From Terriglobia bacterium (GTDB taxonomy: Bacteria; Acidobacteriota; Terriglobia; Bryobacterales; Bryobacteraceae): a stretch of DNA of 61,691 nucleotides. The position numbers were made by a program, and so were the translations under genes. The notes beneath the pieces were generated by a model that was not told where the DNA came from, did not search any database, and saw only the letters and a list, made by a program, of their open reading frames with translations. The stretch covers positions 1-61,691 of the forward strand of contig JANYDS010000021.1 in the NCBI GenBank assembly GCA_025363475.1, given 5' to 3'. Positions within the stretch are counted from its first letter, which is position 1. Every line of letters begins with the position of its first letter. Positions 1 to 9,105 of the stretch are shown piece after piece.

Positions 1-1659
1 CAGCCCGTTCATGTCATACTGCGTTACAATTTCGTCGCGATTGGTGCGGCTTAGCGGAACAAGCGTTTTCAAAGGCTCGGGCGATATAACAACGCCTGCC
101 GCATGGACCGAAGAGTTCCGCGCGAAGCCTTCCAGACGCTGCGCCACATCCAGCAGTTCCCTTATACGCGGATCCTTTGCGGCAGCTTCATTAAAACCCG
201 GCTCCTGGCTGATTGCATCCTTCAGCTTGATGTTCAGCGTGGCAGGGACAAGCTTCGTGAGCTTCTCAACATCGCCCACGCTGAATTCCAGCACCCGCCC
301 AACGTCCTTAATGGCAGCGCGCGCGCCCAGCGTATTGAAGGTGATAATCTGCGCCACCTGTTCGCGGCCATACTTCTGCGTGACGTACTGAATCACTTCG
401 CCACGCCGGTTCATGCAGAAATCGATATCGATATCGGGCATGCTGACGCGTTCAGGATTGAGGAAACGTTCGAACAGCAGACCATATTGCAGAGGGTCAA
501 TATCGGTAATCTGCATGGCGTAGCTGACCAGACTGCCGGCAGCGGAACCACGACCCGGACCCACCGGAATGTGCTTCATTTTCGAGAAGCGGATGAAGTC
601 CCAGACGATGAGGAAGTAGCCGGAAAATTTCATCTGCTGGATCATGCGGATCTCGAAATCGAGGCGCTCCACATAGTGCGGCAGATCGAACTTGAGCTTG
701 CCTGCTGCGCGCATGGCTTCGAGGCGCGGACGGCGTTTTTCAAAACCCTCGCGGGCGACGTAGGCGAAATAGGAATCGGTGGTCTGATCCTGCGGGATGT
801 CGAAGCGGGGGAAGGGATCTTTGACCTTTTCGAGCTTGACGTTGCAGCGCTGAGCGATTTCCCACGGGCGGTTGACCGCATCTTCCAGTTCCCCGAAGAG
901 GGACATCATTTCATCGCGTGATTTGAGGTAGAAATCCGGGTGATCCCAGTGCATCCGGTTGGGGTCAGACATAGTCTTCCCGGTGGAGATACACATGAGA
1001 ATTTCATGGGCGCGGGCGTCTTCGCGGCGCAGGTAATGGGAGTCGTTGGTGGCGACCAGCGGGATGCCGGTTTCGATGGAAAGACGGTTGACCTGCGGGA
1101 CCAGACGCTTGTCCTGTTCCAGACCGTGGTCTTGAATTTCGAGGAAGAAGTTATCCTTGCCAAACATCTCGCGGTAGGTGTAGGCGAGGCGTTTGGCGTC
1201 GTCGTATTTATCGTTGAGGATGTTTTCGTTGAGATCGCCGCGCAGGCAGGCGGAGAGGCAGATCAGGCCTTTGGAATGCTCGGCCAGCATTTCCTTATCG
1301 ATGCGGGGTTTGTAATAAAAGCCTTCGAGGAATGCTGTCGAAACCATCTTGATGAGGTTGCGATAGCCGTCCTGGTCTTCACAGAGCAGCACCAGATGGT
1401 GGTAGCGGTCTGATTCACTCCGGGTTTTATGGCCTTGCGAAGACACGTAAACTTCGCAGCCGATCACCGGGTGGATGCCTTTGTTTTTAGCCGCGTTGTA
1501 GAACTTGACTGCGCCGAAGAGATTGCCGTGGTCAGTCATGGCGACGGCGGGCATTTTCTGCTCGGCGACGACGTCCATAAGCTGCTCGATTTCGCAGGCG
1601 CCATCGAGGAGGGAATAGTCGGTGTGGTTGTGTAGGTGGACGAAGGGTGTTTCAGCCAT
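1..1659 (-). CDS. dnaE: DNA polymerase III alpha subunit, 5' part (runs off left edge)
   Basis: This is the replicative DNA polymerase catalytic subunit. The minus-strand reading frame is open from an ATG at 1659 to the window edge, giving 553 codons. The N-terminus is a PHP domain with the HLHNHTDYS motif at residues 8-16. The polymerase signature GPGRGSAAGS is present, and so is PDIDIDF around residues 408-414, which holds two of the three catalytic aspartates (D409 and D411). The rest of the palm, with the third aspartate, and the fingers, OB-fold and C-terminal regions lie outside the window. The family is about 1,150-1,200 residues, so roughly half is seen. No lesion was found in the visible part. 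Confidence 0.97.
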   Translation of the reverse strand, partial: MAETPFVHLHNHTDYSLLDGACEIEQLMDVVAEQKMPAVAMTDHGNLFGAVKFYNAAKNKGIHPVIGCEVYVSSQGHKTRSESDRYHHLVLLCEDQDGYRNLIKMVSTAFLEGFYYKPRIDKEMLAEHSKGLICLSACLRGDLNENILNDKYDDAKRLAYTYREMFGKDNFFLEIQDHGLEQDKRLVPQVNRLSIETGIPLVATNDSHYLRREDARAHEILMCISTGKTMSDPNRMHWDHPDFYLKSRDEMMSLFGELEDAVNRPWEIAQRCNVKLEKVKDPFPRFDIPQDQTTDSYFAYVAREGFEKRRPRLEAMRAAGKLKFDLPHYVERLDFEIRMIQQMKFSGYFLIVWDFIRFSKMKHIPVGPGRGSAAGSLVSYAMQITDIDPLQYGLLFERFLNPERVSMPDIDIDFCMNRRGEVIQYVTQKYGREQVAQIITFNTLGARAAIKDVGRVLEFSVGDVEKLTKLVPATLNIKLKDAISQEPGFNEAAAKDPRIRELLDVAQRLEGFARNSSVHAAGVVISPEPLKTLVPLSRTNRDEIVTQYDMNGL

Positions 1660-1759
1660 GGGGTGACACGCGAAGCGAATCGGGTGCCGATCTCCAGTTT
1701 AGCGGTTGGTCTTTGCGCAGGAAGACATCGCAATCGCGTAATCTGAAAGAACGCAGCCG

Positions 1760-1873
1760 ATGCCCATCCAGACTGTCATGCCGGTGACTTATACGACGCT
1801 TTACCGCCAGACCTTAGCGGAGTTCGGGACCCCGGCCCTGTGGATTGAACAGGCTTGCGATGCCGCTGACTAA
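1760..1873 (+). pseudogene. 37-aa ORF upstream of the AbiEii-like gene, possible antitoxin remnant
   Basis: A short ATG-initiated frame of 37 codons ends in TAA inside the start of the next gene, overlapping its ATG at 1860 by 14 bases. The peptide includes TTLYRQTLAEFGTPALW, which looks like the beginning of a larger helical protein. AbiEii-like nucleotidyltransferases are normally paired with an upstream partner gene, so this may be a truncated partner. It could also be a chance ORF. I do not recognise a family with certainty. Confidence 0.3.
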
Positions 1874-2681
1874 GATTCAGACGGATGTTCTGAGATTACT
1901 GGCGGCGCATCGCGATCCCGAAAGTTACGTTGCGGGCAGTACGCCAATCAACCGGACCGCGGCTGGCTTTTCCAGCGACATGGAAGTCTTTCATGACCGG
2001 GAGGAACGAGTCGCGAGGGCAGCGTCAGAGGATGCCGCTTTCCTGGAGTCGCACGGATTTACGGTGCGATGGCAGCGGCGCGAGCCAGCGATTTACACTG
2101 CCGCCGTAGAACATTCCGGCGAGGCCACGAAACTGGAATGGGTTGTCGAGAGCGATTATCGTTTCTTCCCAACTGTGCCGGATGAGATTTTTGGTTACGT
2201 ACTGCATCCGGTCGACCTCGCGGTGAATAAAGTGATGGCCGCTGCCGGACGGCGCGAAGTTCGCGATCTGGTGGATCTGGTTACGATTCACGAAACCATC
2301 ATTCCCCTGGGGGCGGCAATCTGGGCGGCAGTGGACAAGGCTCCGGGCTTTACGCCGGCAGGGCTGATCAGGGAGATTCGTCGCAACTCTTCCTATTCAC
2401 GCGTTCAGTGGCGAGCACTCATGAGTACTGAGCCTGTCGAACCCGATGAAGTCATGACGCGACTGAGACTCGCTCTGGATGAGGCGGGGGCTTTTGTGGG
2501 GAAGATGCCTACTTCAGAAGCGGGGTTGCTGTTTCTGGAAAACGGCAGGGTTGTGCAGCCTGATCCGGCACGATTAGGGGATTACCAGGCGCATTCCGGA
2601 CAGCGGCGCGGCCAGTGGCCGGCCAGTAGCGAGATTGACGCCGCTCTGTTTGAGCATTACCAGGCGAAGCCCCGAATCTGA
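1860..2681 (+). CDS. AbiEii/AbiGii-like nucleotidyltransferase (putative toxin)
   Basis: This resembles the AbiEii-type nucleotidyltransferase family, toxins of type IV toxin-antitoxin and abortive infection systems. The protein from the ATG at 1860 is 273 residues. A TTG five codons upstream, at 1845, is an alternative start. The N-terminus has the family layout: AGSTPINR, then SSDMEVFHD, equivalent to the S-x-D-x-D-hFHD nucleotidyltransferase motif but with Glu in place of the second Asp. A conserved helical stretch with HPVDLAVNKVMAAAGRREVRDLVDL follows. No full-length antitoxin gene lies next to it. It overlaps the end of a dead VapC gene on the other strand by 25 bases. Activity is uncertain because of the D-to-E change and the missing partner. 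Confidence 0.6.
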   Translation: MPLTKIQTDVLRLLAAHRDPESYVAGSTPINRTAAGFSSDMEVFHDREERVARAASEDAAFLESHGFTVRWQRREPAIYTAAVEHSGEATKLEWVVESDYRFFPTVPDEIFGYVLHPVDLAVNKVMAAAGRREVRDLVDLVTIHETIIPLGAAIWAAVDKAPGFTPAGLIREIRRNSSYSRVQWRALMSTEPVEPDEVMTRLRLALDEAGAFVGKMPTSEAGLLFLENGRVVQPDPARLGDYQAHSGQRRGQWPASSEIDAALFEHYQAKPRI

Positions 2682-3094
2682 CGTAGTTTATCCGGAGTTG
2701 GAATCTGTTGCCAGATTCGCCGGATACCGTAAAGATCGAACAGTTCCTCATTGCTGACCAGTGGTATGTTTTCCGCCTGAGCCTGTGCGATCAACATCCG
2801 GTCGAACGGGTCTTTGTGTGGTCCGGGGAGCTGCCCGGCGCGGATCGCGTGATCTGCCGAGATAGCCAGATGATTGAAGCCCGCCTGCCGCAGCTATCCC
2901 TCAAAGTCGGAAGTCAACACCGCCGCCGAGGGGAGGCGTCCGAGGCGAACCTTAGGGGCAATTTCCCACGCAGACGCAGCGCTCACAAGCAGAGTATTTT
3001 TCGTATCTGCCATGAATAGCCGTGCTGCGGGCGAGAGCGACGGATCATCCGCAAACCACCACAGAAGCGCGTGAGTATCGAGCAGGGCGCGCAC
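2657..3094 (-). pseudogene. VapC-like PIN-domain toxin, interrupted by one in-frame TAG
   Basis: Read from the GTG at 3094, this is a complete PIN-domain ribonuclease of the VapC type, 146 codons long, with a single amber codon at codon 67. Upstream of the stop it has LLDTHALLWW with the first acidic PIN residue and SAWEIAPKVRLG with the conserved Glu. Downstream, in the same frame, it continues with LRQAGFNHLAIS, the conserved DPFDRMLIAQA with the later Asp, and a normal end. The family usually has a residue such as Tyr at the interrupted position, so one base substitution explains the lesion. The paired Phd antitoxin, 6 bases upstream, also has an in-frame stop. Confidence 0.8.
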
Positions 3095-3100
3095 GGGGCC

Positions 3101-3331
3101 TTACTCCAAGCCAGCCAGTTCCTCGGGCGGTAGCGGGTGGAAGAACTCCGGCCCAACTTCAAGAATGCCCTTGAGCGGACCGGGCTTGCGTTTCCCTTCT
3201 ATCTCCCCAAGGGCCACCAGTCGGGCTACTGGTTTTTATCCGCGCGAAATGATTACATCCTCACCGGCCGTTGCGTTCTGGATCAGGCGCGAGAGATTGG
3301 TCTTGGCTTCGTGGATCGTAACTTGTATCAT
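3101..3331 (-). pseudogene. Phd/YefM-type antitoxin with in-frame TAA
   Basis: From the ATG at 3331 this frame reads as a Phd/YefM antitoxin of 77 codons: a start like MIQVTIHEAKTNLSRLI, then GEDVIISRG, then a TAA codon, then KPVARLVALG and a typical tail. The segment on both sides of the TAA matches the family pattern in one frame, so the gene is disrupted by a single nonsense codon at about residue 32. It sits directly upstream of the dead VapC gene, so the pair was once an antitoxin-toxin operon. Confidence 0.8.
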
Positions 3332-3344
3332 TTCGTTAGCTAAT

Positions 3345-4490
3345 TTAATTTAGCTTAGCCGTCTGGTTTTGTATCAGGAATTTCTGGACCCGATGGCCAG
3401 TACCCACTTCTGCCACGTAAATATTCCCCTTGGAATCGGTTGCCAGATTGTGCATGAAAACGAATTGGCCCGCATAGTGCCCTATACGCCCGAACGAACC
3501 CACTTCCTGCAGCGATTTCCGGTCATAAATATGCACCTTGCCGTTTCCGGCGTCGGCTTCGTAGAGCCAGCGCTGGGCGGGGTCGGGGGAGAATGCGGTT
3601 GAGAATGATGTCCCCAGCAGTTTCGTCTTCCGTTCAATGAAAATCTCGCGCTGGAATTTGCCGTCGATCGTGAAGACCTGGATGCGGTTATTCATACGGT
3701 CATTCACATACACCAGACCATCCGCCGAAACCTTCACTCCATGCACCAGATTGAACTGCTGCGGGCCCGGACCTTCATCCATACGGGTCTTCGGAGCTTT
3801 GTCGTCCGGCACATTGCCGTATGCGCCCCACATACGTTTGAACTTGCCGGTATCGGCGTCAATCACAATGACGCGGCGGTTCACATAGCCATCAGCAATG
3901 AATGCTTCATTCGTTTTGGGATAGACAGCGATGTCGGCAGCGTTATTGAAATTGTCCGTATCCAGACTGCCCTTGCTCATGCCGCGCCGCCCGATCTGCA
4001 TGATGAATTTTCCTGTGGCAGTGAATTTCAGGATGAAGTTTTCTTTGCCATCGCGCAGATGCGGTCCACCCGCCGATGAGATCCAGACATTGCCTTTGTA
4101 ATCCACGTGAATACTGTGTTCATCGAGCGGCCACTCATAGGAATCATCGGCTGGCTTACCGCCCCAGCCATGGAGGTAATTACCCGCGTTGTCGAACTCC
4201 ATCACAGGCGGGGCTTCGCGGCAGCATTCGGCTTCAGGGTTCTGCGCCTTCTCATCGTTGTTGATGGACCAGGGGCGCTGGATGATCCAGATGTTGTCCT
4301 GCGCATCGACATCAAGGCCGGAGACCTGGCCCAGAATCCACTGCTTTGGCATTTTCGGCCAGAACGGATCAACTTGGAATTGGGGTGAACCGAAATCCTT
4401 TTGCGCGTGGGCTGCGCGGCCGACTAACAGTGACCCGGCTTCGAGCAACACGACTGCCGCGATCAGGGAGAATGCGTGCCAGCGTTTCAT
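3345..4490 (-). CDS. Secreted six-bladed beta-propeller (NHL-like) protein, paralogue 1
   Basis: The 381-residue product has an N-terminal hydrophobic segment after MKRW and an AHA-type cleavage region, suggesting export. The body is built of repeated NHL-like blades such as GNVWISS, NRRVIVIDADTGKFKRMWGAYG, NRIQVFTIDGKF and GNIYVAEV. A conserved Cys pair (AECC) sits in the second blade. It is clearly homologous to the proteins at 13555-14838 and 19647-20900, which share WIIxR, the Cys pair and the RVIVFDAETGKYKRHWGAYG-like blade. This paralogue lacks the Ala/Pro/Gly-rich insert seen in the other two. The family is often annotated as 6-bladed propeller or peptidyl-hydroxyglycine lyase-like. 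No enzymatic role can be assigned from sequence. Confidence 0.85.
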   Translation of the reverse strand: MKRWHAFSLIAAVVLLEAGSLLVGRAAHAQKDFGSPQFQVDPFWPKMPKQWILGQVSGLDVDAQDNIWIIQRPWSINNDEKAQNPEAECCREAPPVMEFDNAGNYLHGWGGKPADDSYEWPLDEHSIHVDYKGNVWISSAGGPHLRDGKENFILKFTATGKFIMQIGRRGMSKGSLDTDNFNNAADIAVYPKTNEAFIADGYVNRRVIVIDADTGKFKRMWGAYGNVPDDKAPKTRMDEGPGPQQFNLVHGVKVSADGLVYVNDRMNNRIQVFTIDGKFQREIFIERKTKLLGTSFSTAFSPDPAQRWLYEADAGNGKVHIYDRKSLQEVGSFGRIGHYAGQFVFMHNLATDSKGNIYVAEVGTGHRVQKFLIQNQTAKLN

Positions 4491-4588
4491 GGGGTGAGGG
4501 TATTCTATCGCAGGGCGGGCGGGAAGTTCGAACGAGACAAGTTCTCACGGGAGGCCGCTTGTCAGGGCCGCCTCCCGTCTTGTTGCCG

Positions 4589-7036
4589 TTAGTGCTTTGG
4601 TGCGTAGCCAAAGGTCATGGAAACGGAAACGCTGCGGCCCGCCAGCATGGTGAGTGAATCGTTCTGGCTGAGCACATACGGAGCGCCCGTTTTGCCTGCG
4701 ACAGCCGCACTGACTCCGGTAATTGCATGGCTGTCAGTCAGGTTGTTTATGGCAACGCGGAATTTCGTGCCACGCAACCGCGATTCGCCCTTCACGGTGT
4801 AGTTGAAATACATGTTGGTGATGTGGAAAGGGTCAATCGAAATAGCCTGATTGAAGGCGCCATTGTCGTTGTAGAGTTCACCGACCCGTTTGCTGAAGAA
4901 GCCGAGGTCCCAATTCCTGTGCAGATAAGTCACACCGATGGTTTCGGTGTCTTTGGGAGAATTCTGGACCCAGAGATGAGTATCGGCATACTTCGCGCTG
5001 CCGGTGGTGGCATTGAGATAAAAATTAATCCCGCGGCCGGCGACGATGGTGCTTTCCACTTCAAAACCCTTGGTCTGAGTATCGCCCGCGAGGTAGTACA
5101 CGGGTTCGCCCGTGATCGGGTCGGGTGCTGAAGCGTAAGGATTCTGGGCCCGGATGAAGTACGCATCGGCATCCAGCGTGAAGCGGTTGAAGTGCAGTAC
5201 CGAACCGAACTGGTAAGCGGTCGTTGACGTCGGGGCCGGAATTATTTTGACGTTGGCGCTCTTTACGTCAAACACGCTGCTGGGCGGGATGACATTGCCC
5301 GTAGCGTACTGGAAGTAGGCAGACCACTTGTTGGTCAGCAGGTATCGGGCGCTTGCGTTCGGCTGCCAGGCTCTGTAATTCGCCGTGTGGCCCACAAAAG
5401 CAAGCCCGCCGAGATTGCCAATGGTTTTCCCATTGTCCGCGAACTGATTCAGATGCTGGTTGTAGTTCGACATCTTCAGACCGCCGATGAGCGTCAGGCG
5501 GCGGGTCGCGCGGAATTCATACTGGCCGAAAGGCTGGAACGACTGAGTGATGAATTTTTCATGAAAATTCGGCACTGCGGCGTCGACCCAGGTGCGGGGG
5601 TCAGTCGGGATCTGAAAGCGATCCGTATAGGCTGCTTCATACCAGACGCCTGTCCGGAATACGCCCCACTTAGACTCCTGACTTACCTGCAGAATATTGC
5701 CGAACTTGCGGTAGCTGTTCAGTTTGTCGGTGCCGCTGGTCGCGGTAATGGTTGCGCCGTTATATTGCTGGTGGTTGTAGTAGCGATTGGTGTAGACCTT
5801 GTCTTCCAGTTTCCAGCCCCGTCCCAGTTCTGTTTTCAATCCCACGTATTCAAAATCAGTAGGGATCTGATAGAAGCTGTAGTTGTAGTACAGGGGATCG
5901 GCGGGGTTGTTGTTGAGCAGATAGTTATCGCCAAACTGGGCGACTGCGGCGCGCGTGGGTCCCTTCACGTTAGGCGTGTTGGTCGCCAGATCGATGATCC
6001 CCGTGAAGGCGGTCAGAACGGTTTTATCCGAGAATTTGAACTGATATTTGGCGGAACCTCCCCAGCGGTTTTGATGGTTATAGGTCTGGTAACCATCGGA
6101 ATCGAGGTTATGCACGTTCAAGATCAAATTCGATTTTTTCGCTTTGCCGCCGAACGGCCCGGATTCATAATCAAGCGACATCATGCGTGTATTGAACGAA
6201 CCGTAAGAAATGGTTGCGCGGATGTTCTGGCTGTCCGATTCGTCGCGCGATAGCAGGTTGATGGAGCCGCCGGAATTGGAGGGGCCGATTGCAGTGGCGT
6301 CCCCTGGGCTGCGGTTGAAATCCGTGTTGCCCAGAAACTGATTGGGAAACCATACCCAGGAATGATGTGTGGGGTCATTCGTGTCGTTAAACGGAATTCC
6401 GTCAAACGTCATGTTGTAGAAACCGTCTTTGAAACCGCGGAAGAAAGTTTTGGTGTCGCCGAGCCCCGGCCCGTTGGTACTGACGCTGAACGTACCGGGT
6501 GACATGATGATCACGTCAGAATAGTCACCGGTGGGTGCCATGAAGTTCTGGATATAGGTTTGGCTGATGATTGATTCTGCGGAAACTGCGTCCAGTGAAG
6601 AGTGCGACGGCGCAGCCTCAGCGGCCAGGGAGACCACTGCGTCAACGGTTACGGACTGGGATATGTCACCGATATTTAAGGTGATCGGGAGATCTTGTGT
6701 CAGGCCATTTGACAGGCTGACGCCTTTCCGCGAGGCAGTGGCGAAACCGCGGGCGGAAATTTCGAGGTTGTAGGTTCCTCCAGCGAGGTTGATCAGGCGG
6801 AAGTGTCCTTCCCGGTCAGTTTGTGCAGTCGACGCTGAGCCGCTGGCCTGAATCCGTGCCGAAATAGTGGCATCCGGGATGGACTTGCCGGAGGCGTCGA
6901 GCACGGTGCCTGTCAATGTGGCTGCGTTCTGCGCGGCGAGCGGTACGGAACCGGCAGTGATCAAAGTAATGGTGAGAGCAACTGCGAGCGCTCCGACGTT
7001 TGGACGCGATATGGATATTCTCATGGAAATAGACAC
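4589..7036 (-). CDS. TonB-dependent receptor with carboxypeptidase regulatory-like domain
   Basis: This 815-residue outer-membrane receptor probably imports a siderophore, sugar or other large nutrient with energy from TonB. After a signal sequence (about residues 1-35) comes a carboxypeptidase regulatory-like beta-sandwich (GTVLDASGKSIPDATISAR, about 40-120). A plug domain follows (about 145-265, with FFRGFKDGFYNMTFDGIPFND), then the beta-barrel to the C-terminus. The architecture is typical of Acidobacteria and Bacteroidetes. No SusD partner, ECF sigma or FecR gene is adjacent, so the substrate cannot be inferred. The gene stands alone between a beta-propeller gene and a divergent NHL gene. 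Confidence 0.92.
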   Translation of the reverse strand: MSISMRISISRPNVGALAVALTITLITAGSVPLAAQNAATLTGTVLDASGKSIPDATISARIQASGSASTAQTDREGHFRLINLAGGTYNLEISARGFATASRKGVSLSNGLTQDLPITLNIGDISQSVTVDAVVSLAAEAAPSHSSLDAVSAESIISQTYIQNFMAPTGDYSDVIIMSPGTFSVSTNGPGLGDTKTFFRGFKDGFYNMTFDGIPFNDTNDPTHHSWVWFPNQFLGNTDFNRSPGDATAIGPSNSGGSINLLSRDESDSQNIRATISYGSFNTRMMSLDYESGPFGGKAKKSNLILNVHNLDSDGYQTYNHQNRWGGSAKYQFKFSDKTVLTAFTGIIDLATNTPNVKGPTRAAVAQFGDNYLLNNNPADPLYYNYSFYQIPTDFEYVGLKTELGRGWKLEDKVYTNRYYNHQQYNGATITATSGTDKLNSYRKFGNILQVSQESKWGVFRTGVWYEAAYTDRFQIPTDPRTWVDAAVPNFHEKFITQSFQPFGQYEFRATRRLTLIGGLKMSNYNQHLNQFADNGKTIGNLGGLAFVGHTANYRAWQPNASARYLLTNKWSAYFQYATGNVIPPSSVFDVKSANVKIIPAPTSTTAYQFGSVLHFNRFTLDADAYFIRAQNPYASAPDPITGEPVYYLAGDTQTKGFEVESTIVAGRGINFYLNATTGSAKYADTHLWVQNSPKDTETIGVTYLHRNWDLGFFSKRVGELYNDNGAFNQAISIDPFHITNMYFNYTVKGESRLRGTKFRVAINNLTDSHAITGVSAAVAGKTGAPYVLSQNDSLTMLAGRSVSVSMTFGYAPKH

Positions 7037-7276
7037 CTATGACTGAGCGAATGGGGATATTGACAGGTTGCCAGTCAGAAATAACAACACCATGACAATT
7101 GAGTATCGATCAGGCAACACCACCCGTTGCATGACTGAAAAATTTGACCTGGCACCCGAGCCGAAGCCCTCTTGTCCGGGCTAAATCAGACAAATTCGGG
7201 AACGGGCCTGACCGTTGAGCGGCTGGCGGCAACTATAATAAACTTTGCTTCGTCCAGTACATATCAGGAGATATTC

Positions 7277-9031
7277 GTGCGCTTTCTACAAACTATCGTT
7301 CTTGCCACTACCATTACCTTCTTAGCCTCGGGCCAAATCACCACTGTCAGCAGGGTTGCGGGAAATCCTGCCGTCGGCGGAGGCTATGGCGGCGACGGAG
7401 CTCTCGCGACTGCGGCGCGGCTGTTTGGGCCCGCGGGCGTTGCTGTTGATTCGGCAGGCAATGTTTATATCGCGGATACACAGAATTCAGTGATCCGGAA
7501 GGTGACAGCTGCAACCGGGATCATTTCGACCGTCGCGGGCAACACCACTTTGGTACCAGGCTTCAGCGGCGACGGTGTGGCGACGGCAGTTTCGCTCAGC
7601 CAGCCTAATGGAATCGCGGTTGATAGTGCTGGAGATCTTTACATCGCCGATTCAGCCAACAACCGGATTCGCAAAGTCACGTTCGCAACAGGCTTGATCT
7701 CCACGGTTGCTGGTGGGGCTGCTGGTTTTGCTGGTGACGGGGGCGTCGCTGTTGGAGCCGCGATGAATTTTCCAGCCGGTGTCGCGGTTGATTCAGTCGG
7801 GAATATTTATGTTGCGGACGCGGCCAACCACCGGATACGTAAGATTACAGGCGGCAATATTTCGACCATCGCCGGAAATACTCAGATTGGCTTCAACGGC
7901 GACAACGTGGCGGCAATTTCCACCTCGCTCTTCTCTCCCCGCGGTGTTGCGGTGGACGTGCAAGGCAATATTTACATAGCTGACACGCTGAATCACAGGA
8001 TTCGCAAAATCTCAGGAGGCGTCATCACCACAGTTGCCGGCAGCAGCAGTACCGGTGGCTATTCGGGTGACGGTGGTTCGGGGATCGCAGCTCAGCTGAA
8101 CACTCCCAAAGGTGTTGTTGTTGACTCGGCCGGCGCAATTTACATTGCCGATACCAACAACAACGTAATTCGACAGGTGCTAAACGGAGTCATCTCGACG
8201 GCGGCCGGCACGGGGGTTTATGGCTTTGGTGGCGACGGCGGCTCTGCCAGTGTTGCGTTGTTCGCGTCTCCCGCCGGGCTCGCCCTTGACCCCACCGGTG
8301 GTTATACGTACATCGCCGACACAAACAACAGTACGGTTCGCGTGATCAATAACGCCGGGGTAAATGGGGTCATTCCCCATTTCGCGGCTGGAGCCACTTA
8401 TGTCACCGGACTCTATGTTGTCAACCTAAGCAACCAGCCAGCTCCTTTTGCTATTACCTTTCGTGATAACGCAGGCAATAAGATTTCGCTCCCGTTCACC
8501 GGTGGCATAACGACCAGTGGTGGTGCCCTCACTGACACAGTCCCCGCCTACGGTACTGGCTATTATGAAGCCGGTTCTCTGACAGGCTCTACCGGCGTTT
8601 CTGGTTCGGGCGTTATCCAGTCCAGCCCGTCCATTCTGGTACATACCCTGATCCGCCACATCGGCCCCACCGGCACACTCTATGAAGCTGCGCTGCCGTC
8701 AAGCCGGGGTAACTTCGGTGTGGAAATTGTATTTGACGCCACAACGCTCAACGGCACCCAGATCTATACGGGAATCGCCATCACCAACGTCGACGCAGTC
8801 AACGCAGCAACTGTAACGTGCATTGCCAGGGATAACACGGGAACCGTGATTCCCAATGCCGTTGGGCCACTCACTCTCCAGGCTCAGGGCCACTATGCGG
8901 AATACAACTTCCCCGCACTACTGGGCAAGCGCGGCACACTCGACTGCACCTCAACCACGCGGATCGGCGCGATCGCTTTGCGCTTCCTCGGCAACGATGC
9001 CCTTTCCACGCTGCCGGTCATTCTCAAGTAA
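7277..9031 (+). CDS. Secreted NHL-repeat protein with C-terminal acidobacterial domain
   Basis: The start is placed at the GTG at 7277, which is preceded by CAGGAG and followed by a clear signal peptide (MRFLQTIVLATTITFLASG). The open frame extends further upstream, but without these features. The 584-residue product has about six NHL blades, each with a VAVDSxGNxYIAD...NNRIRKV pattern and an ISTVAGN link, spanning roughly residues 25-365. A beta-rich C-terminal region of about 220 residues follows, of the kind found in many secreted acidobacterial proteins. It probably acts as an extracytoplasmic binding or scaffold protein. The gene ends opposite the serine hydrolase gene, and a strong hairpin lies between them. 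Confidence 0.88.
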   Translation: MRFLQTIVLATTITFLASGQITTVSRVAGNPAVGGGYGGDGALATAARLFGPAGVAVDSAGNVYIADTQNSVIRKVTAATGIISTVAGNTTLVPGFSGDGVATAVSLSQPNGIAVDSAGDLYIADSANNRIRKVTFATGLISTVAGGAAGFAGDGGVAVGAAMNFPAGVAVDSVGNIYVADAANHRIRKITGGNISTIAGNTQIGFNGDNVAAISTSLFSPRGVAVDVQGNIYIADTLNHRIRKISGGVITTVAGSSSTGGYSGDGGSGIAAQLNTPKGVVVDSAGAIYIADTNNNVIRQVLNGVISTAAGTGVYGFGGDGGSASVALFASPAGLALDPTGGYTYIADTNNSTVRVINNAGVNGVIPHFAAGATYVTGLYVVNLSNQPAPFAITFRDNAGNKISLPFTGGITTSGGALTDTVPAYGTGYYEAGSLTGSTGVSGSGVIQSSPSILVHTLIRHIGPTGTLYEAALPSSRGNFGVEIVFDATTLNGTQIYTGIAITNVDAVNAATVTCIARDNTGTVIPNAVGPLTLQAQGHYAEYNFPALLGKRGTLDCTSTTRIGAIALRFLGNDALSTLPVILK

Positions 9032-9053
9032 TCGCTTCACCGCGGACTGGAAA

Positions 9054-9093
9054 CAGAAAAGGCAGCCGCATCGAAAGCGCCTGCCTTCTTCTG
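9054..9093. terminator. Hairpin between convergent genes
   Basis: An inverted repeat has outer arms CAGAA and TTCTG, middle arms AAGGCAG and CTGCCTT, and inner arms CGC and GCG around a 7-base loop. One base is bulged and one pair is mismatched. It lies between the stop of the NHL gene (9031) and the stop of the convergent serine hydrolase gene (9106). The position suggests a bidirectional transcription terminator. The T-tract on either side is weak. Confidence 0.6.
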
Positions 9094-9105
9094 TTTGACA
9101 GACCT

